Source: Hungatella sp. UBA7603 | GTDB lineage: Bacteria; Bacillota; Clostridia; Lachnospirales; Lachnospiraceae | Direction of reading: 5' to 3' | Assembly: GCA_002478865.1 (NCBI GenBank) | Contig: DLJZ01000001.1 | Location: 52,613 to 116,612, forward strand | DNA: 64,000 nt | In this document: in pieces, positions 1 through 8,507 of the stretch | Layout: every line of letters begins with the position of its first letter | Position numbering within the stretch: the stretch's first letter is position 1 | Position numbers and translations under genes: made by a program | The notes under the pieces: model-generated | What the model was told of the DNA's origin: nothing | The model's input: the letters and a program-made list of their open reading frames with translations, nothing else | Databases searched by the model: none

Positions 1-1
1 G

Positions 2-1594
2 GGAGACACGATATACATAGTCAAAGCCGGATTTCAAATGATGGGAATTGCCTTTTTAAGCGCGTTCTGCACCGTAATTGTGGGACTGATCGGTGCGAGA
101 ATGGCGGCGGGAATCTGCCGGAATCTGCGGCAGGATGTATTTACGAGAATTGAAAGCTTTTCCAGTTCGGAGATGGAGAAGTATTCCACTTCCTCATTAA
201 TAACCAGAACTACGAATGATATTACCCAGATCCAGCAGTTGATTGTTATGCTGGTCCGAATCGTGTTTTATGCGCCCATTCTTGGAGTCGGCGGGGTCAT
301 TCATGCCCTGGAAAAGGATAAATCCATGTCGTGGATTATAGCCTTATCCGTGGGATTGCTGTTAGTAATGATTTTTTCCATGATGATGGTGGTTATGCCC
401 AGATTCCAGTATGTGCAAAAGTTAATCGACCGGTTAAACCTTGTAGTCAGGGAAAGCCTTGACGGAACTCTGGTCATTCGTGCATTTAATACTCAAAGAT
501 TTGAGGAAAAGCGGTTTGATAAGGTGAATGCCAGACTGACAGAAACAAATTTATTTGTCAATAGGGTTACCTCTGGTATGATGCCAGCCATGATGCTTAT
601 CATGAATCTGACCAACTTATTAATTGTCTGGGTAGGATCAAAAGCAGTATCTAGCTTTAAAATGGAAGTAGGAGATATGATGGCATATATGCAGTATGCT
701 ATGCAGATTATTATGGCTTTTTTGATGATGGCAATGATGTTTATCATGATTCCAAGAGCCATTGTATCCATAAAGAGAGTGGTTGAGATACTGACGACGG
801 AGTCAACCATCAAGGAGCCTAAAAAAGCCGCAGTCATCTCAGAGTCCCCGAAAGGAACCGTGGAATTCCGAGGAGTGTCCTTTCGTTACCCCGATGCCGA
901 CGAAGCAGTTCTTCGCGATATTACGTTTACAGCACTGCCGGGAGAAACAACTGCCTTTATCGGTGCAACTGGAAGCGGAAAAAGCACACTGGTCAATTTG
1001 CTGCCCCGCTTTTACGATGTGACAGAGGGAGAAATCTTAATTGATGGCATTGATATCAGAAAATGGCCGTTAAAAAAGCTGAGAGATATGATTGGATTTG
1101 TGCCCCAGAAGGGAATCTTATTTTCCGGAACAATTGAGAGCAATTTAAAATATGGTGACAGAGAGGCCGGCAAAGAAGTGGTGGAGGAAGCCGCCAAAAC
1201 GGCTCAGGCGGAAGAATTCATCGATTCCAAGCCGGAGGGCTTTTTAACAGAGATCGCCCAGGGTGGTCAGAACGTATCGGGCGGTCAGAAGCAGCGTCTT
1301 TCCATTGCAAGGGCACTGGTTAAAAAAGCACCGGTCAATGTATTTGATGATAGCTTTTCCGCTCTGGATTTTAAGACAGATGCAAAGCTTCGTGCTGCAC
1401 TGAAAGACAAAACAAAAGACAGCGTTACCATTCTGGTAGCCCAGCGAATCAGCACCATCATGTATGCGGATCAGATTATTGTTTTGGATCAGGGCAAAAT
1501 TGCCGGAAGAGGGACTCACCAGGAACTGATGAAAACCTGTGAAATATACCGGGAGATCGCGCTGTCACAGCTGAGTGAGGAGGAATTGAAATGA
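2..1594 (+). CDS. ABC exporter subunit with degenerate ATP site (5' truncated by window)
   Basis: Half-transporter of a heterodimeric multidrug/lipid exporter: membrane domain followed by a nucleotide-binding domain. The frame is open to the window edge, so the start lies upstream; about 530 residues are visible of a usual 575-600. Walker A GATGSGKST lies at about nt 962-988 and the signature VSGGQKQR follows. Walker B ends in FDDS, with Asp where the catalytic Glu normally sits, and the switch-loop His is Gln (VAQR, near nt 1443). These two changes mark the non-catalytic partner of TM287/288-, BmrCD- and LmrCD-type heterodimers. The stop overlaps the next start by 4 bp (ATGA), as expected for co-translated partners. 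The substrate cannot be read from sequence. Confidence 0.9.
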   Translation, partial: GDTIYIVKAGFQMMGIAFLSAFCTVIVGLIGARMAAGICRNLRQDVFTRIESFSSSEMEKYSTSSLITRTTNDITQIQQLIVMLVRIVFYAPILGVGGVIHALEKDKSMSWIIALSVGLLLVMIFSMMMVVMPRFQYVQKLIDRLNLVVRESLDGTLVIRAFNTQRFEEKRFDKVNARLTETNLFVNRVTSGMMPAMMLIMNLTNLLIVWVGSKAVSSFKMEVGDMMAYMQYAMQIIMAFLMMAMMFIMIPRAIVSIKRVVEILTTESTIKEPKKAAVISESPKGTVEFRGVSFRYPDADEAVLRDITFTALPGETTAFIGATGSGKSTLVNLLPRFYDVTEGEILIDGIDIRKWPLKKLRDMIGFVPQKGILFSGTIESNLKYGDREAGKEVVEEAAKTAQAEEFIDSKPEGFLTEIAQGGQNVSGGQKQRLSIARALVKKAPVNVFDDSFSALDFKTDAKLRAALKDKTKDSVTILVAQRISTIMYADQIIVLDQGKIAGRGTHQELMKTCEIYREIALSQLSEEELK

Positions 1595-3432
1595 GTGAAG
1601 AAAAATCCTCAGGCGGACCGATTGGGCGGGGCGGCGGACTTGGCCAGAAGACTGAAAAAGCAAAGAATTTTAAAGGCACCATGCTCCACCTTGCCGGGTA
1701 TCTAAAACAATACAAAATTTCTGTCATTGTTGTAATCTTGTTTGCATCCTGTTCCTCTGTATTTTCCATCGTAGGACCGAAGGTATTAGGAAAAGCCACC
1801 ACCAAGCTTTTTGAAGGCTTGATGGCATGGGCCATGGGAACCGGATTGCTTACGGATTTTCGCTATATCAGAAACCGACTTCTGCTTTTAGTTGTCCTGT
1901 ATCTTATATCGGCTATCTTTTCCTATCTGCAAAGTTACATTATGTCAGGGGTCAGTATGAAGATCACCTATGAACTGAGAAAAAACATATCGGAGAAGAT
2001 GAACCGCCTTCCGTTAAATTATTATGATACCAGAACTCACGGGGAGATACTTTCAAGAATTACCAACGATGTGGATACAGTAAGCCAGACATTAAATCAG
2101 AGTCTAACCCAGATGATTACATCGGCGACCACCTTAATCGGTATTATAGTTATGATGCTTTCCATCAGCATACGAATGACTCTGGTGGCAGTTTTTGTCC
2201 TGCTTGTTTCCATGGGCTTAATCGTCACGGTAGTGAAAAAGTCACAGAAATATTTCACCCAGCAGCAGAAAAGTCTGGGGAACTTAAACGGTCACATTGA
2301 AGAAATATATGCAGGTCACAACGTCGTACAGATTTTTAACGGTGAGAAAGAAGCCATTGAAAAATTCCAGCTGATTAACGATAAACTCTATGGATCTGCG
2401 TGGAAATCCCAGTTTCTATCAGGAATGATGATGCCAATTATGTCTTTCGTGGGCAATCTTGGATTTGTATGTGTTTGTCTGTTAGGAGGATATTTAACGG
2501 TGAAAAAGGCGATTGAGATCGGTGACGTTCAGGCATTTATCCAGTACATGAGATCATTCATGCAGCCAATCTCTCAGATCGCCAACGTTTCCAATACCCT
2601 GCAGTCAACAGCTGCAGCAGCAGAGCGTGTATTTGAATTCTTAGAAGAAGAGGATGAAGTCAGGGAGACAGATAGTCCCATTGTATTGTCTGAGGTTTAT
2701 GGAAATGTGGAATTTAAAAATGTCTGTTTTGGTTATCAGCCGGATACCATGATTATCAATCATTTTTCTTCCAACGTGGAGGCAGGGCAGACGGTTGCGA
2801 TTGTAGGTCCTACAGGAGCTGGAAAAACTACCATAGTCAAGCTGCTGATGCGTTTTTATGAGCTTAATTCCGGACAGATCCTGATTGATGGGCATGACAG
2901 TCTTACATTTACAAGAAGGGATTTACGTGCCATGTTCGGCATGGTGCTTCAGGATACCTGGCTTTATAACGCCACGGTTATGGATAACATCCGCTACGGT
3001 AATTTTGATAAGACAGATGAAGAAGTCATAGAGGCGGCAAAAGCGGCTCATTGCGATGAATTTATACGAACTCTGCCGGGAGGCTATCATATGGTGATTA
3101 ATGAAGAATCCAGTAACTTATCCCAGGGACAGAAACAGTTGTTAACAATTGCAAGAACCATTCTGGCAGATCCCAAAATCCTGATTCTTGATGAAGCAAC
3201 CAGTTCTATTGATACACGGACCGAGGTTTTTATTCAGAGAGCCATGGATAAATTAATGAAAAACAGAACCAGCTTTGTCATCGCCCATCGTCTTTCCACC
3301 ATCCGCGATGCGGATATGATACTGGTTATGAAGGATGGCGATATCATTGAACAGGGAAATCACGAAACATTGCTTGAAAAGAAAGGATTCTATTCCGATC
3401 TGTATCACAGCCAGTTTGCAGAACAATCATAG
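1591..3432 (+). CDS. ABC exporter subunit with canonical catalytic site
   Basis: 613-residue half-transporter partner of the preceding gene. It has six predicted membrane segments in residues about 45-345 after a polar, Gly-rich N-terminus, then an ATPase domain. Walker A is GPTGAGKTT, Walker B LILDEATSSID with the catalytic Glu, and the switch loop AHRLSTI carries the His. The signature is LSQGQKQ rather than LSGGQ, the deviation also known in TM288-type subunits. Together with the neighbour it should form one active and one degenerate ATP site. The start is preceded by GAGGAGGAATTG. The two adaptor genes downstream suggest that export is coupled to membrane-fusion proteins. Confidence 0.9.
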   Translation: MSEEKSSGGPIGRGGGLGQKTEKAKNFKGTMLHLAGYLKQYKISVIVVILFASCSSVFSIVGPKVLGKATTKLFEGLMAWAMGTGLLTDFRYIRNRLLLLVVLYLISAIFSYLQSYIMSGVSMKITYELRKNISEKMNRLPLNYYDTRTHGEILSRITNDVDTVSQTLNQSLTQMITSATTLIGIIVMMLSISIRMTLVAVFVLLVSMGLIVTVVKKSQKYFTQQQKSLGNLNGHIEEIYAGHNVVQIFNGEKEAIEKFQLINDKLYGSAWKSQFLSGMMMPIMSFVGNLGFVCVCLLGGYLTVKKAIEIGDVQAFIQYMRSFMQPISQIANVSNTLQSTAAAAERVFEFLEEEDEVRETDSPIVLSEVYGNVEFKNVCFGYQPDTMIINHFSSNVEAGQTVAIVGPTGAGKTTIVKLLMRFYELNSGQILIDGHDSLTFTRRDLRAMFGMVLQDTWLYNATVMDNIRYGNFDKTDEEVIEAAKAAHCDEFIRTLPGGYHMVINEESSNLSQGQKQLLTIARTILADPKILILDEATSSIDTRTEVFIQRAMDKLMKNRTSFVIAHRLSTIRDADMILVMKDGDIIEQGNHETLLEKKGFYSDLYHSQFAEQS

Positions 3433-3446
3433 CGGAGGATAAAGAT

Positions 3447-4127
3447 ATGAAGGAAAACGAACACATCAATATTGAAGACCAGGAGATCAGCAAGGGAACG
3501 GGAAAACTGAAAAAAGTACTCCTTCCCCTTTTACTGGCAGTTGTTTTATTGGGAGCCGGTACCGCAGGATATTTCTATTATGTGAGTACAAACTATTTTA
3601 AAACGGACAATGCCAGAGTAACAGCAAAGCTGTATTCGGTAAAAGCCGTAGCAAATGGAAAGCTTTTATCCTGGGAAGTAGAAAATGGAGATCTGGTGGA
3701 ACAGGACCAAGTGCTTGGACGTCAGGAAACCCTTCCTTATATTACATCACCAATAACCGGAACCGTAGTGAAAAATGAGGGAGCTGCCAATCAGGCAGTT
3801 GCCATGGGTTCAGAACTGGCAGTTGTGGCGGATACATCCGATCTTTATATCGGGGTAAACGTGGAAGAGACAGATATCATGAAAATAAAGTTGGGACAGA
3901 AAGTGGATATTAAACTGGATGCCTATCCAGGAAAACAGTTTAAGGGGCAGGTAATTGAGATCGATCCCGCGACCCAGACCTATTTTTCAGGAGGAACCAG
4001 TTTTACCACCAGTGGCGACTATACTAAGGTAACACAGCTGATTCCGATTAAGGTAGCGATTGAAAATCAGCAGAATCTTCCTCTTGTTTTTGGAATGAAT
4101 GCTTCTGTGAAAGTTCATTTAAAATAA
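3447..4127 (+). CDS. HlyD/EmrA-type membrane-fusion protein
   Basis: 226-residue adaptor. A polar N-terminal tail (residues 1-22) is followed by one membrane helix (about 24-47) ending LGAGTAGYFYYV, then an outside part. The motif YFKTDNARVTAKLYSV opens a barrel-sandwich (lipoyl-like) hybrid domain, typical of EmrA/HlyD adaptors, and a beta-barrel follows. The coiled-coil hairpin that normally splits the lipoyl halves is essentially absent, making this a short form. It lies 14 bp after the ABC pair with SD GCGGAGG, so it is most likely part of the same exporter operon. In a single-membrane cell it would act at the outer face of the cytoplasmic membrane. Confidence 0.8.
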   Translation: MKENEHINIEDQEISKGTGKLKKVLLPLLLAVVLLGAGTAGYFYYVSTNYFKTDNARVTAKLYSVKAVANGKLLSWEVENGDLVEQDQVLGRQETLPYITSPITGTVVKNEGAANQAVAMGSELAVVADTSDLYIGVNVEETDIMKIKLGQKVDIKLDAYPGKQFKGQVIEIDPATQTYFSGGTSFTTSGDYTKVTQLIPIKVAIENQQNLPLVFGMNASVKVHLK

Positions 4128-4149
4128 TAGTCTGAGAAGGAGAAAACGG

Positions 4150-5331
4150 ATGAAGAAGATAGCAGCAGTTTTAATGGTAACAACAATACTTTCGTCGGCT
4201 CTTTTTGGCTGTGCGGGAGCTGGAAAACAGACAGAAGTAACGGTTGCTGCAGCGAAAGAAGGAAAAGATTTATCTGCCATGGTATGGCAGGGAACGGTAG
4301 AGGCATTAAGTAGCGTTGATATCATTCCCGCTGCAAGCGGTAAGGTGACCCAGATCTTAGCCAAAGAAGGCGATCATGTAGAAGCAGGTGCTTCCTTATT
4401 TCAGATCGACAATCAGGATGCCAGTCTGCAGTTAGAGCAGGCGAAAGCAGGCCGCCAGGCAGCCCAGGCTTCTTATGACAGTGCACAAAAGGCAAATCAG
4501 TTAAACACCGTGGTAAAGCCTGCTCAGATCAGCTTCACCACGGCAAGCGACAATTTTAACCGGATTAAAGTACTTTATTCAAGTGGTGATGTATCCCAGG
4601 CAGATTATGAGGCAGCTAAGGCTCAGATGGATGTGGCCCAGGTTCAGCTTCAGGCAGCCCAGAATAGTCAGACCACAAGCGGTGAGGTGGCAAAGGCTCA
4701 GCTTGAAAGTGCTGTGGCAGCTCTTAATATTGCCCAGAAAAAATACGATGACTGTATGGTAGCATCACCTATAAAAGGTCTTGTGACAAAAATAAGTGTG
4801 GAAGCAGGTCAGACGGTTTCTCCCCAGATAAAAGCGGCCACTGTTATCGATGACAGTGGTAAAAAAGTGGAGATCAAGGTGGCTGACATGGATATAGACC
4901 AGATTAAAATCGGAACAGAAGTAGAAGTAAATCTTCAGACGCTTGGGGAAAATTTAAAGGGCAGTATCAGCGATATTTCTGCAGTCAGTGATTCCAGTAC
5001 TGGAATGTTTCTTGTGACGGTCTCTTTGGGAGAGGAAAGTTCAAACAATGCAATCGGACTCATAGCGGATATCAGACTTGTCGGCAATAAGGGGGAAAAT
5101 TCAGTCTATATTCCAGCGAAGTCCGTTCAGTCCGATGATTCAGGGGTATATGTTTATCGGGTATCTGAGAACAGTGCTGTGAAAGCACCCGTCACCCTGG
5201 GAAAGAAAAAGAATGCTTATATTGAAGTGACAAAAGGACTTTCAACTGGTGACCTGGTTGTTTTGCAAAGCAGTAAACCATTGACAGATGGAGAAAAAAT
5301 CAGTATATTGACTGTGAAACAGCAGGGTTAA
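4150..5331 (+). CDS. Lipoprotein periplasmic-adaptor-like (MFP) subunit
   Basis: 393-residue adaptor of the RND/MacA type. The N-terminus is a lipoprotein signal peptide with lipobox LFGC near residue 20, so the mature protein would be lipid-anchored outside the membrane. A barrel-sandwich half-domain (about 45-90) leads into a long Ala/Gln-rich coiled-coil hairpin (about 95-205), then the second lipoyl half, a beta-barrel and a membrane-proximal domain. It starts 22 bp after the other adaptor with SD GAGAAGGAG. Two adaptors behind a heterodimeric ABC pair is unusual, since MacA-like proteins usually accompany MacB-like permeases, and none is visible here. Confidence 0.85.
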   Translation: MKKIAAVLMVTTILSSALFGCAGAGKQTEVTVAAAKEGKDLSAMVWQGTVEALSSVDIIPAASGKVTQILAKEGDHVEAGASLFQIDNQDASLQLEQAKAGRQAAQASYDSAQKANQLNTVVKPAQISFTTASDNFNRIKVLYSSGDVSQADYEAAKAQMDVAQVQLQAAQNSQTTSGEVAKAQLESAVAALNIAQKKYDDCMVASPIKGLVTKISVEAGQTVSPQIKAATVIDDSGKKVEIKVADMDIDQIKIGTEVEVNLQTLGENLKGSISDISAVSDSSTGMFLVTVSLGEESSNNAIGLIADIRLVGNKGENSVYIPAKSVQSDDSGVYVYRVSENSAVKAPVTLGKKKNAYIEVTKGLSTGDLVVLQSSKPLTDGEKISILTVKQQG

Positions 5332-5392
5332 ATAGAAAAAGGGGAAGTTAATATAAAGCTATTTTATGCCCAACCGGCAGGTAATAAGAAAC

Positions 5393-5438
5393 AAAGACCT
5401 CCAAACAGAGTTGATTTGCTCTCGTTCGGAGGTCTTTT
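5393..5438. terminator. Intrinsic terminator after exporter operon
   Basis: Ten-bp inverted repeat AAAGACCTCC (5393-5402) and GGAGGTCTTT (5428-5437) with a T-run on the plus strand. It lies between convergent genes and could serve both directions. Confidence 0.8.
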
Positions 5439-5449
5439 GCCACAGGGTT

Positions 5450-6091
5450 CTATAAACTATGCTCTTTCATCCACCCAATCACATCACGTTGTTCCTCTCT
5501 TGAGATGCGGTGTTCAATCGGATAGGTATGGAATTGTACCTGTTCGGTTCGTTCTTTAAAGAACTGACAATTCTCTTCTCCAATATTTAATGGAAAGATT
5601 GGGTCAGCTTTCCCGTGGGCAATAAAGATGGATAACTCATCGACTGGCTTTAGGGTGTAGTTATCTTTCAAATGCTTTGGAATGTATCCGCTTAAAGCTG
5701 CAATTCCTTTTATCTGATTTCCCAGTGTCAAAGCAAGACTCATAGATAAGATGGCACCCTGACTGAATCCGGCTAAAAATTGTCTGGAAGTATCCACTGG
5801 ATACTTGCTTGGAATGGTATCAATCAGTTCGGTGAGGGCAGTGATTGCATGGTCAAAGGAGTCTGTATTGGGGTTACCAAAGCTTTTGATTGTAAAATAT
5901 TCATAGCCTCCATTCAAATCTAACATACCTCGGATACCGACAAGAATAAAACGATCTTTTACTTCTTTAAACAAACTCATAATATCTGTTTCATTACTGC
6001 CTCGTCCGTGCATGGCATAAAGAACGGGATATTTTTTGCTCTCTTCCATATCATAAGGAAGAGAAATATCATAATATAAATTTGAATTCAT
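5450..6091 (-). CDS. Alpha/beta-hydrolase, carboxylesterase/phospholipase family
   Basis: About 213-residue serine hydrolase of the Abhydrolase_2 (YpfH-like carboxylesterase) type. An oxyanion-region motif MHGRGSNETD is followed by the nucleophile elbow AGFSQGA. The acid region is IAHGKADPIFP, and the catalytic His is probably the one in YPIEHRIS. The open frame extends to a TTG at 6142, but I chose the ATG at 6091. It is preceded by GGTGATC, an extended match to the anti-Shine-Dalgarno, and it gives the family's usual length. No signal peptide is present, so the enzyme is cytosolic; the natural ester substrate is unknown. Confidence 0.85.
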   Translation of the reverse strand: MNSNLYYDISLPYDMEESKKYPVLYAMHGRGSNETDIMSLFKEVKDRFILVGIRGMLDLNGGYEYFTIKSFGNPNTDSFDHAITALTELIDTIPSKYPVDTSRQFLAGFSQGAILSMSLALTLGNQIKGIAALSGYIPKHLKDNYTLKPVDELSIFIAHGKADPIFPLNIGEENCQFFKERTEQVQFHTYPIEHRISREEQRDVIGWMKEHSL

Positions 6092-6154
6092 AAGATCACC
6101 ATGTTCCTTTCCTTGTAGAATGGTTTCATTATTACAAATCAAGAGATAGTTGTC

Positions 6155-6201
6155 AATATCCCTATGTCTCTATCATAAGAAGATAGAGACAAAGGGATAT
6201 T
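6155..6201 (-). terminator. 20-bp hairpin after 4Fe-4S protein gene
   Basis: Inverted repeat of 20 bp with one mismatch (6155-6174 and 6182-6201, 7-nt loop), placed 1 bp after the stop of the minus-strand gene ending at 6203. There is no clear T-run, so it may be a processing or stability element rather than a classical terminator. Confidence 0.55.
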
Positions 6202-6202
6202 C

Positions 6203-7033
6203 TTATTGGAGTGCTTTTATTTTAGGAATAGAAGTTTCGCAGGGAACTGCTACCTGGCATTTCCCACAGCCATATCTTGGCTTATAGATTGCAAGGGTCT
6301 GATTGGAAAAGTCAGAGCATAAGGTGTGATTTTTTCCATGTTCCAGTGATATTGCGTGGGCTGGACATCTTTTTGCACAGGCACCGCACATGGAGCAGTA
6401 TTCATATATGTTATGGTATTGCCTTGAATCACGGGGAAAGTGCATGGTAGTAATTAGACTTCCAAAGCGTCCTGCCATGCCCTTTTTTGTAATCAGTCCT
6501 TTAGAAAGCCCAAAGGTACCAAGTCCGCAGACAAACGCAGCATGTCGCTCCGACCAATTGCTGGAATACAAAAGGCTGGAGGCGGGGGGATTTTTAAATA
6601 TCTGAAATCTGGAATCAAGAGTGGGAATCACACTGTCATACCCGGCCTCTGAAATCTTATTTTGTAAGTGAAGGCAGAGCTGTTCTACCATATGCTGCCC
6701 TTCAATCCGCCCGTGAAGCCAGCCGTGAGACGGAACGGAAGGGTCAATTCGGTTACTTTCACGAACTTCTTTTGAGTAGGGAAGAAAAAAGGAGATTACA
6801 GTTTGAGCCTGCGGGAGCCACTGGGTTGGAAGCAAAAAATCAGGTCCTATAATATTAGGGTCTTGATACAAGTGAAAGTAGGTATCTTCAGAATCCCCAA
6901 AGCCCAGAATGGGAGGGTCAAAGATATTTGTGCCCTCTATTTGTTTTGATAAAGCAACCTCTGGTCCAATCAGATTATCTGCTGAATGGATTAAAAAGTC
7001 TTGTGCTTCTTTTATTAATTCATCTTTCTTCAT
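6203..7033 (-). CDS. 4Fe-4S binding protein related to epoxyqueuosine reductase (QueG-like)
   Basis: 276-residue iron-sulfur protein. The C-terminal part carries CSMCGACAKRCP (about residue 213), a dicluster motif, and later CGKC...PC, which together would hold two 4Fe-4S clusters as in QueG. The N-terminal half resembles the QueG/RdhA catalytic fold, but I see no firm cobalamin signature, and the C-terminal HEAT repeats of true QueG are missing. It therefore belongs to the shorter, uncharacterised 'epoxyqueuosine reductase-like' group. The ATG has a good SD (GGAGGAG, 5 nt). It is divergent from a LysR gene that probably controls it. Confidence 0.75.
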   Translation of the reverse strand: MKKDELIKEAQDFLIHSADNLIGPEVALSKQIEGTNIFDPPILGFGDSEDTYFHLYQDPNIIGPDFLLPTQWLPQAQTVISFFLPYSKEVRESNRIDPSVPSHGWLHGRIEGQHMVEQLCLHLQNKISEAGYDSVIPTLDSRFQIFKNPPASSLLYSSNWSERHAAFVCGLGTFGLSKGLITKKGMAGRFGSLITTMHFPRDSRQYHNIYEYCSMCGACAKRCPAHAISLEHGKNHTLCSDFSNQTLAIYKPRYGCGKCQVAVPCETSIPKIKALQ

Positions 7034-7094
7034 GTTACTCCTCCCGTCTATGATACAAATCCTGATTTGCTCTTTACAAAAGCTGGACTTTATT

Positions 7095-7114
7095 ATAACA
7101 TAAAACTGTGTTAT
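7095..7114. promoter_or_regulatory. Candidate LysR operator between divergent genes
   Basis: Dyad ATAACA-N8-TGTTAT with AT-rich extensions, 62 bp upstream of the 4Fe-4S gene start and about 65 bp upstream of the LysR start. A divergent intergenic dyad is the usual site for LysR autoregulation. A TATAAT hexamer at 7153-7158 may be the LysR promoter -10. Confidence 0.45.
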
Positions 7115-7179
7115 TATAAAAATTAATAATTATAATAGAAATGATTATAAAATATAATACTGATTAAAGGAGAATAATC

Positions 7180-8076
7180 ATCGAAATCAAACAGCTAAAG
7201 ACATTTACCATGGTGGCAAAGAAAGAGAATTTCAGCAATGCATCAGAAGAGTTAGGATATGCCCAGCCAACGGTAACAACACATATAAAACTGTTGGAAG
7301 AAGAACTGCATGTTAAACTTTTTGAACGTCTGGGTCATAAGATTAAATTGACGGAAGAAGGAAAACACCTTCTTTCTTATGCAGAGAGCATCATACGTCT
7401 TTCCGATGATGCTTTGTCCTCTTTTGCTCAGATGGAGTCCATGCAAGGGAAGATTACCATTGGAGCCAATGAATCCTTTAGCGTAGCAAAACTGCCTGAG
7501 ATATTAAAAGCGTTTATAAAACAGCATAAAGAGACGAGAATCGAATTAAAATTTGGTTCTGTAAAAGAGATACGAGATGGGATGCAAAAGAATGAAGTAG
7601 ATGTGGCATTCTTCCTTGGGAAAGAAGTGTCCTATCCAGATCTGATAGTGGAAAAACTCGTAAAAGAATCAGTTGTGGCAGTGGTACCGATTAGTCACCC
7701 CTTTGCAGCTATGGATTGTTTAAGAATTGAAGATTTTAATGACCAGGACCTTATCATTACGAGAGAAAATTGCACGTATCGGGAATTGATTGAAACTCTG
7801 TTAAAGGAAAGAGATGTAAAGCTCAGGAGCGTAATTGGAATTAATAACATTTCTGCAATCAAACAGCTCGTTATGAGTGGCTTAGGAATTGCCATCTTAC
7901 CACGAGTTTCGACAGAACTTGAACTAGCAGAGAAGCTTCTGATTGAGATTCCTCTAACTGGGTACGAGTTTCCGGTCTATACCCAGATTGCTTATCACAA
8001 GGATAAGTGGATATCACCTGTGATTCTTTGTTTTATGGATCAGGTGAAAGAGATGTTAAACCAGGAAGAGAGGTAA
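7180..8076 (+). CDS. LysR-family transcriptional regulator, probable ATC start
   Basis: LysR regulator with an N-terminal winged helix-turn-helix (NASEELGYAQPTVTTHIKLL) and a C-terminal substrate-binding domain. The first ATG (7210) would start inside helix 1. In-frame codons from 7180 read ATC then EIKQLKTFT, which restores the canonical LysR opening 'MEIKQLKTF'. An AAAGGAG ribosome site lies 7-8 nt upstream of that ATC, and no ATG, GTG or TTG is available there. I therefore place the start at the near-cognate ATC, giving 298 residues; if only 7210 is used, the protein has 288. It is divergent from the 4Fe-4S gene, its probable target. The effector is unknown. Confidence 0.8.
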   Translation: MEIKQLKTFTMVAKKENFSNASEELGYAQPTVTTHIKLLEEELHVKLFERLGHKIKLTEEGKHLLSYAESIIRLSDDALSSFAQMESMQGKITIGANESFSVAKLPEILKAFIKQHKETRIELKFGSVKEIRDGMQKNEVDVAFFLGKEVSYPDLIVEKLVKESVVAVVPISHPFAAMDCLRIEDFNDQDLIITRENCTYRELIETLLKERDVKLRSVIGINNISAIKQLVMSGLGIAILPRVSTELELAEKLLIEIPLTGYEFPVYTQIAYHKDKWISPVILCFMDQVKEMLNQEER

Positions 8077-8081
8077 TGTGA

Positions 8082-8399
8082 ATGAAAATTCGAGAAAATT
8101 ATACTTGCCCGCTGGAAATTGTTCATGATCTTGTGAAAGGGAAATGAAAAACAATTTTAATATTTCAACTTAGACATGGAACTCGGACATTTTCAGAATT
8201 AAAACACATAATCCAGGGTATATCAATAAAATACTGATTCAGCAATTGAAAGAGTTACAGGAGTTTGGAATTATTAGTAAAACATGTCATGAAGGGTATA
8301 TTCTTTTCTGATTATTATGGCAAGTTACTAACTAAACTGTGGTATCCCCGTATACTGCTCGGTATGTTCGGTGGTATGAAAGGTCGGCTGCTCAATTAA
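8082..8399 (+). pseudogene. Decayed HxlR-family regulator
   Basis: The ATG at 8082 opens MKIRENYTCPLEIVHDLVKGK, a recognisable HxlR winged-helix start, then a TGA (8145-8147) replaces the expected Trp of GKW. Reading through gives KTILIFQLRHGTRTFSELK and a frame slip near 8228. After the slip the other frame gives ILIQQLKELQEFGIISK, and a further break near 8305-8311 shifts into a DYYGKLL-like tail. One nonsense change and two frame breaks make a functional product very unlikely. The 3' limit at 8399 is the last stop in the tail frame and is approximate. Confidence 0.8.
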
Positions 8400-8430
8400 A
8401 GGGTAACCTCCAAACCGTTTTATATTAGAA

Positions 8431-8487
8431 AGCAGCAAGGGCTTAGCACACATCACACATTCTACGCATGCAGCAAGCCCTTACTGC
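8431..8487 (-). terminator. Hairpin after CruF-like membrane protein
   Basis: Inverted repeat with arms at 8431-8446 and 8473-8487 (core AAGGGCTT / AAGCCCTT), about 20 bp past the stop of the minus-strand gene. There is no strong T-run. Confidence 0.5.
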
Positions 8488-8507
8488 TTACTTATTGAAA
8501 TATTTAT

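Noticed and set aside
5393..5438. Repeat considered as part of a CRISPR array
   Set aside because: Single inverted repeat with a T-run; no array of direct repeats with regular spacers was seen anywhere in the window.
6092..6142. TTG start extending the esterase by 17 residues
   Set aside because: No ribosome site before the TTG, whereas ATG 6091 has an extended anti-SD match and gives the usual protein length.
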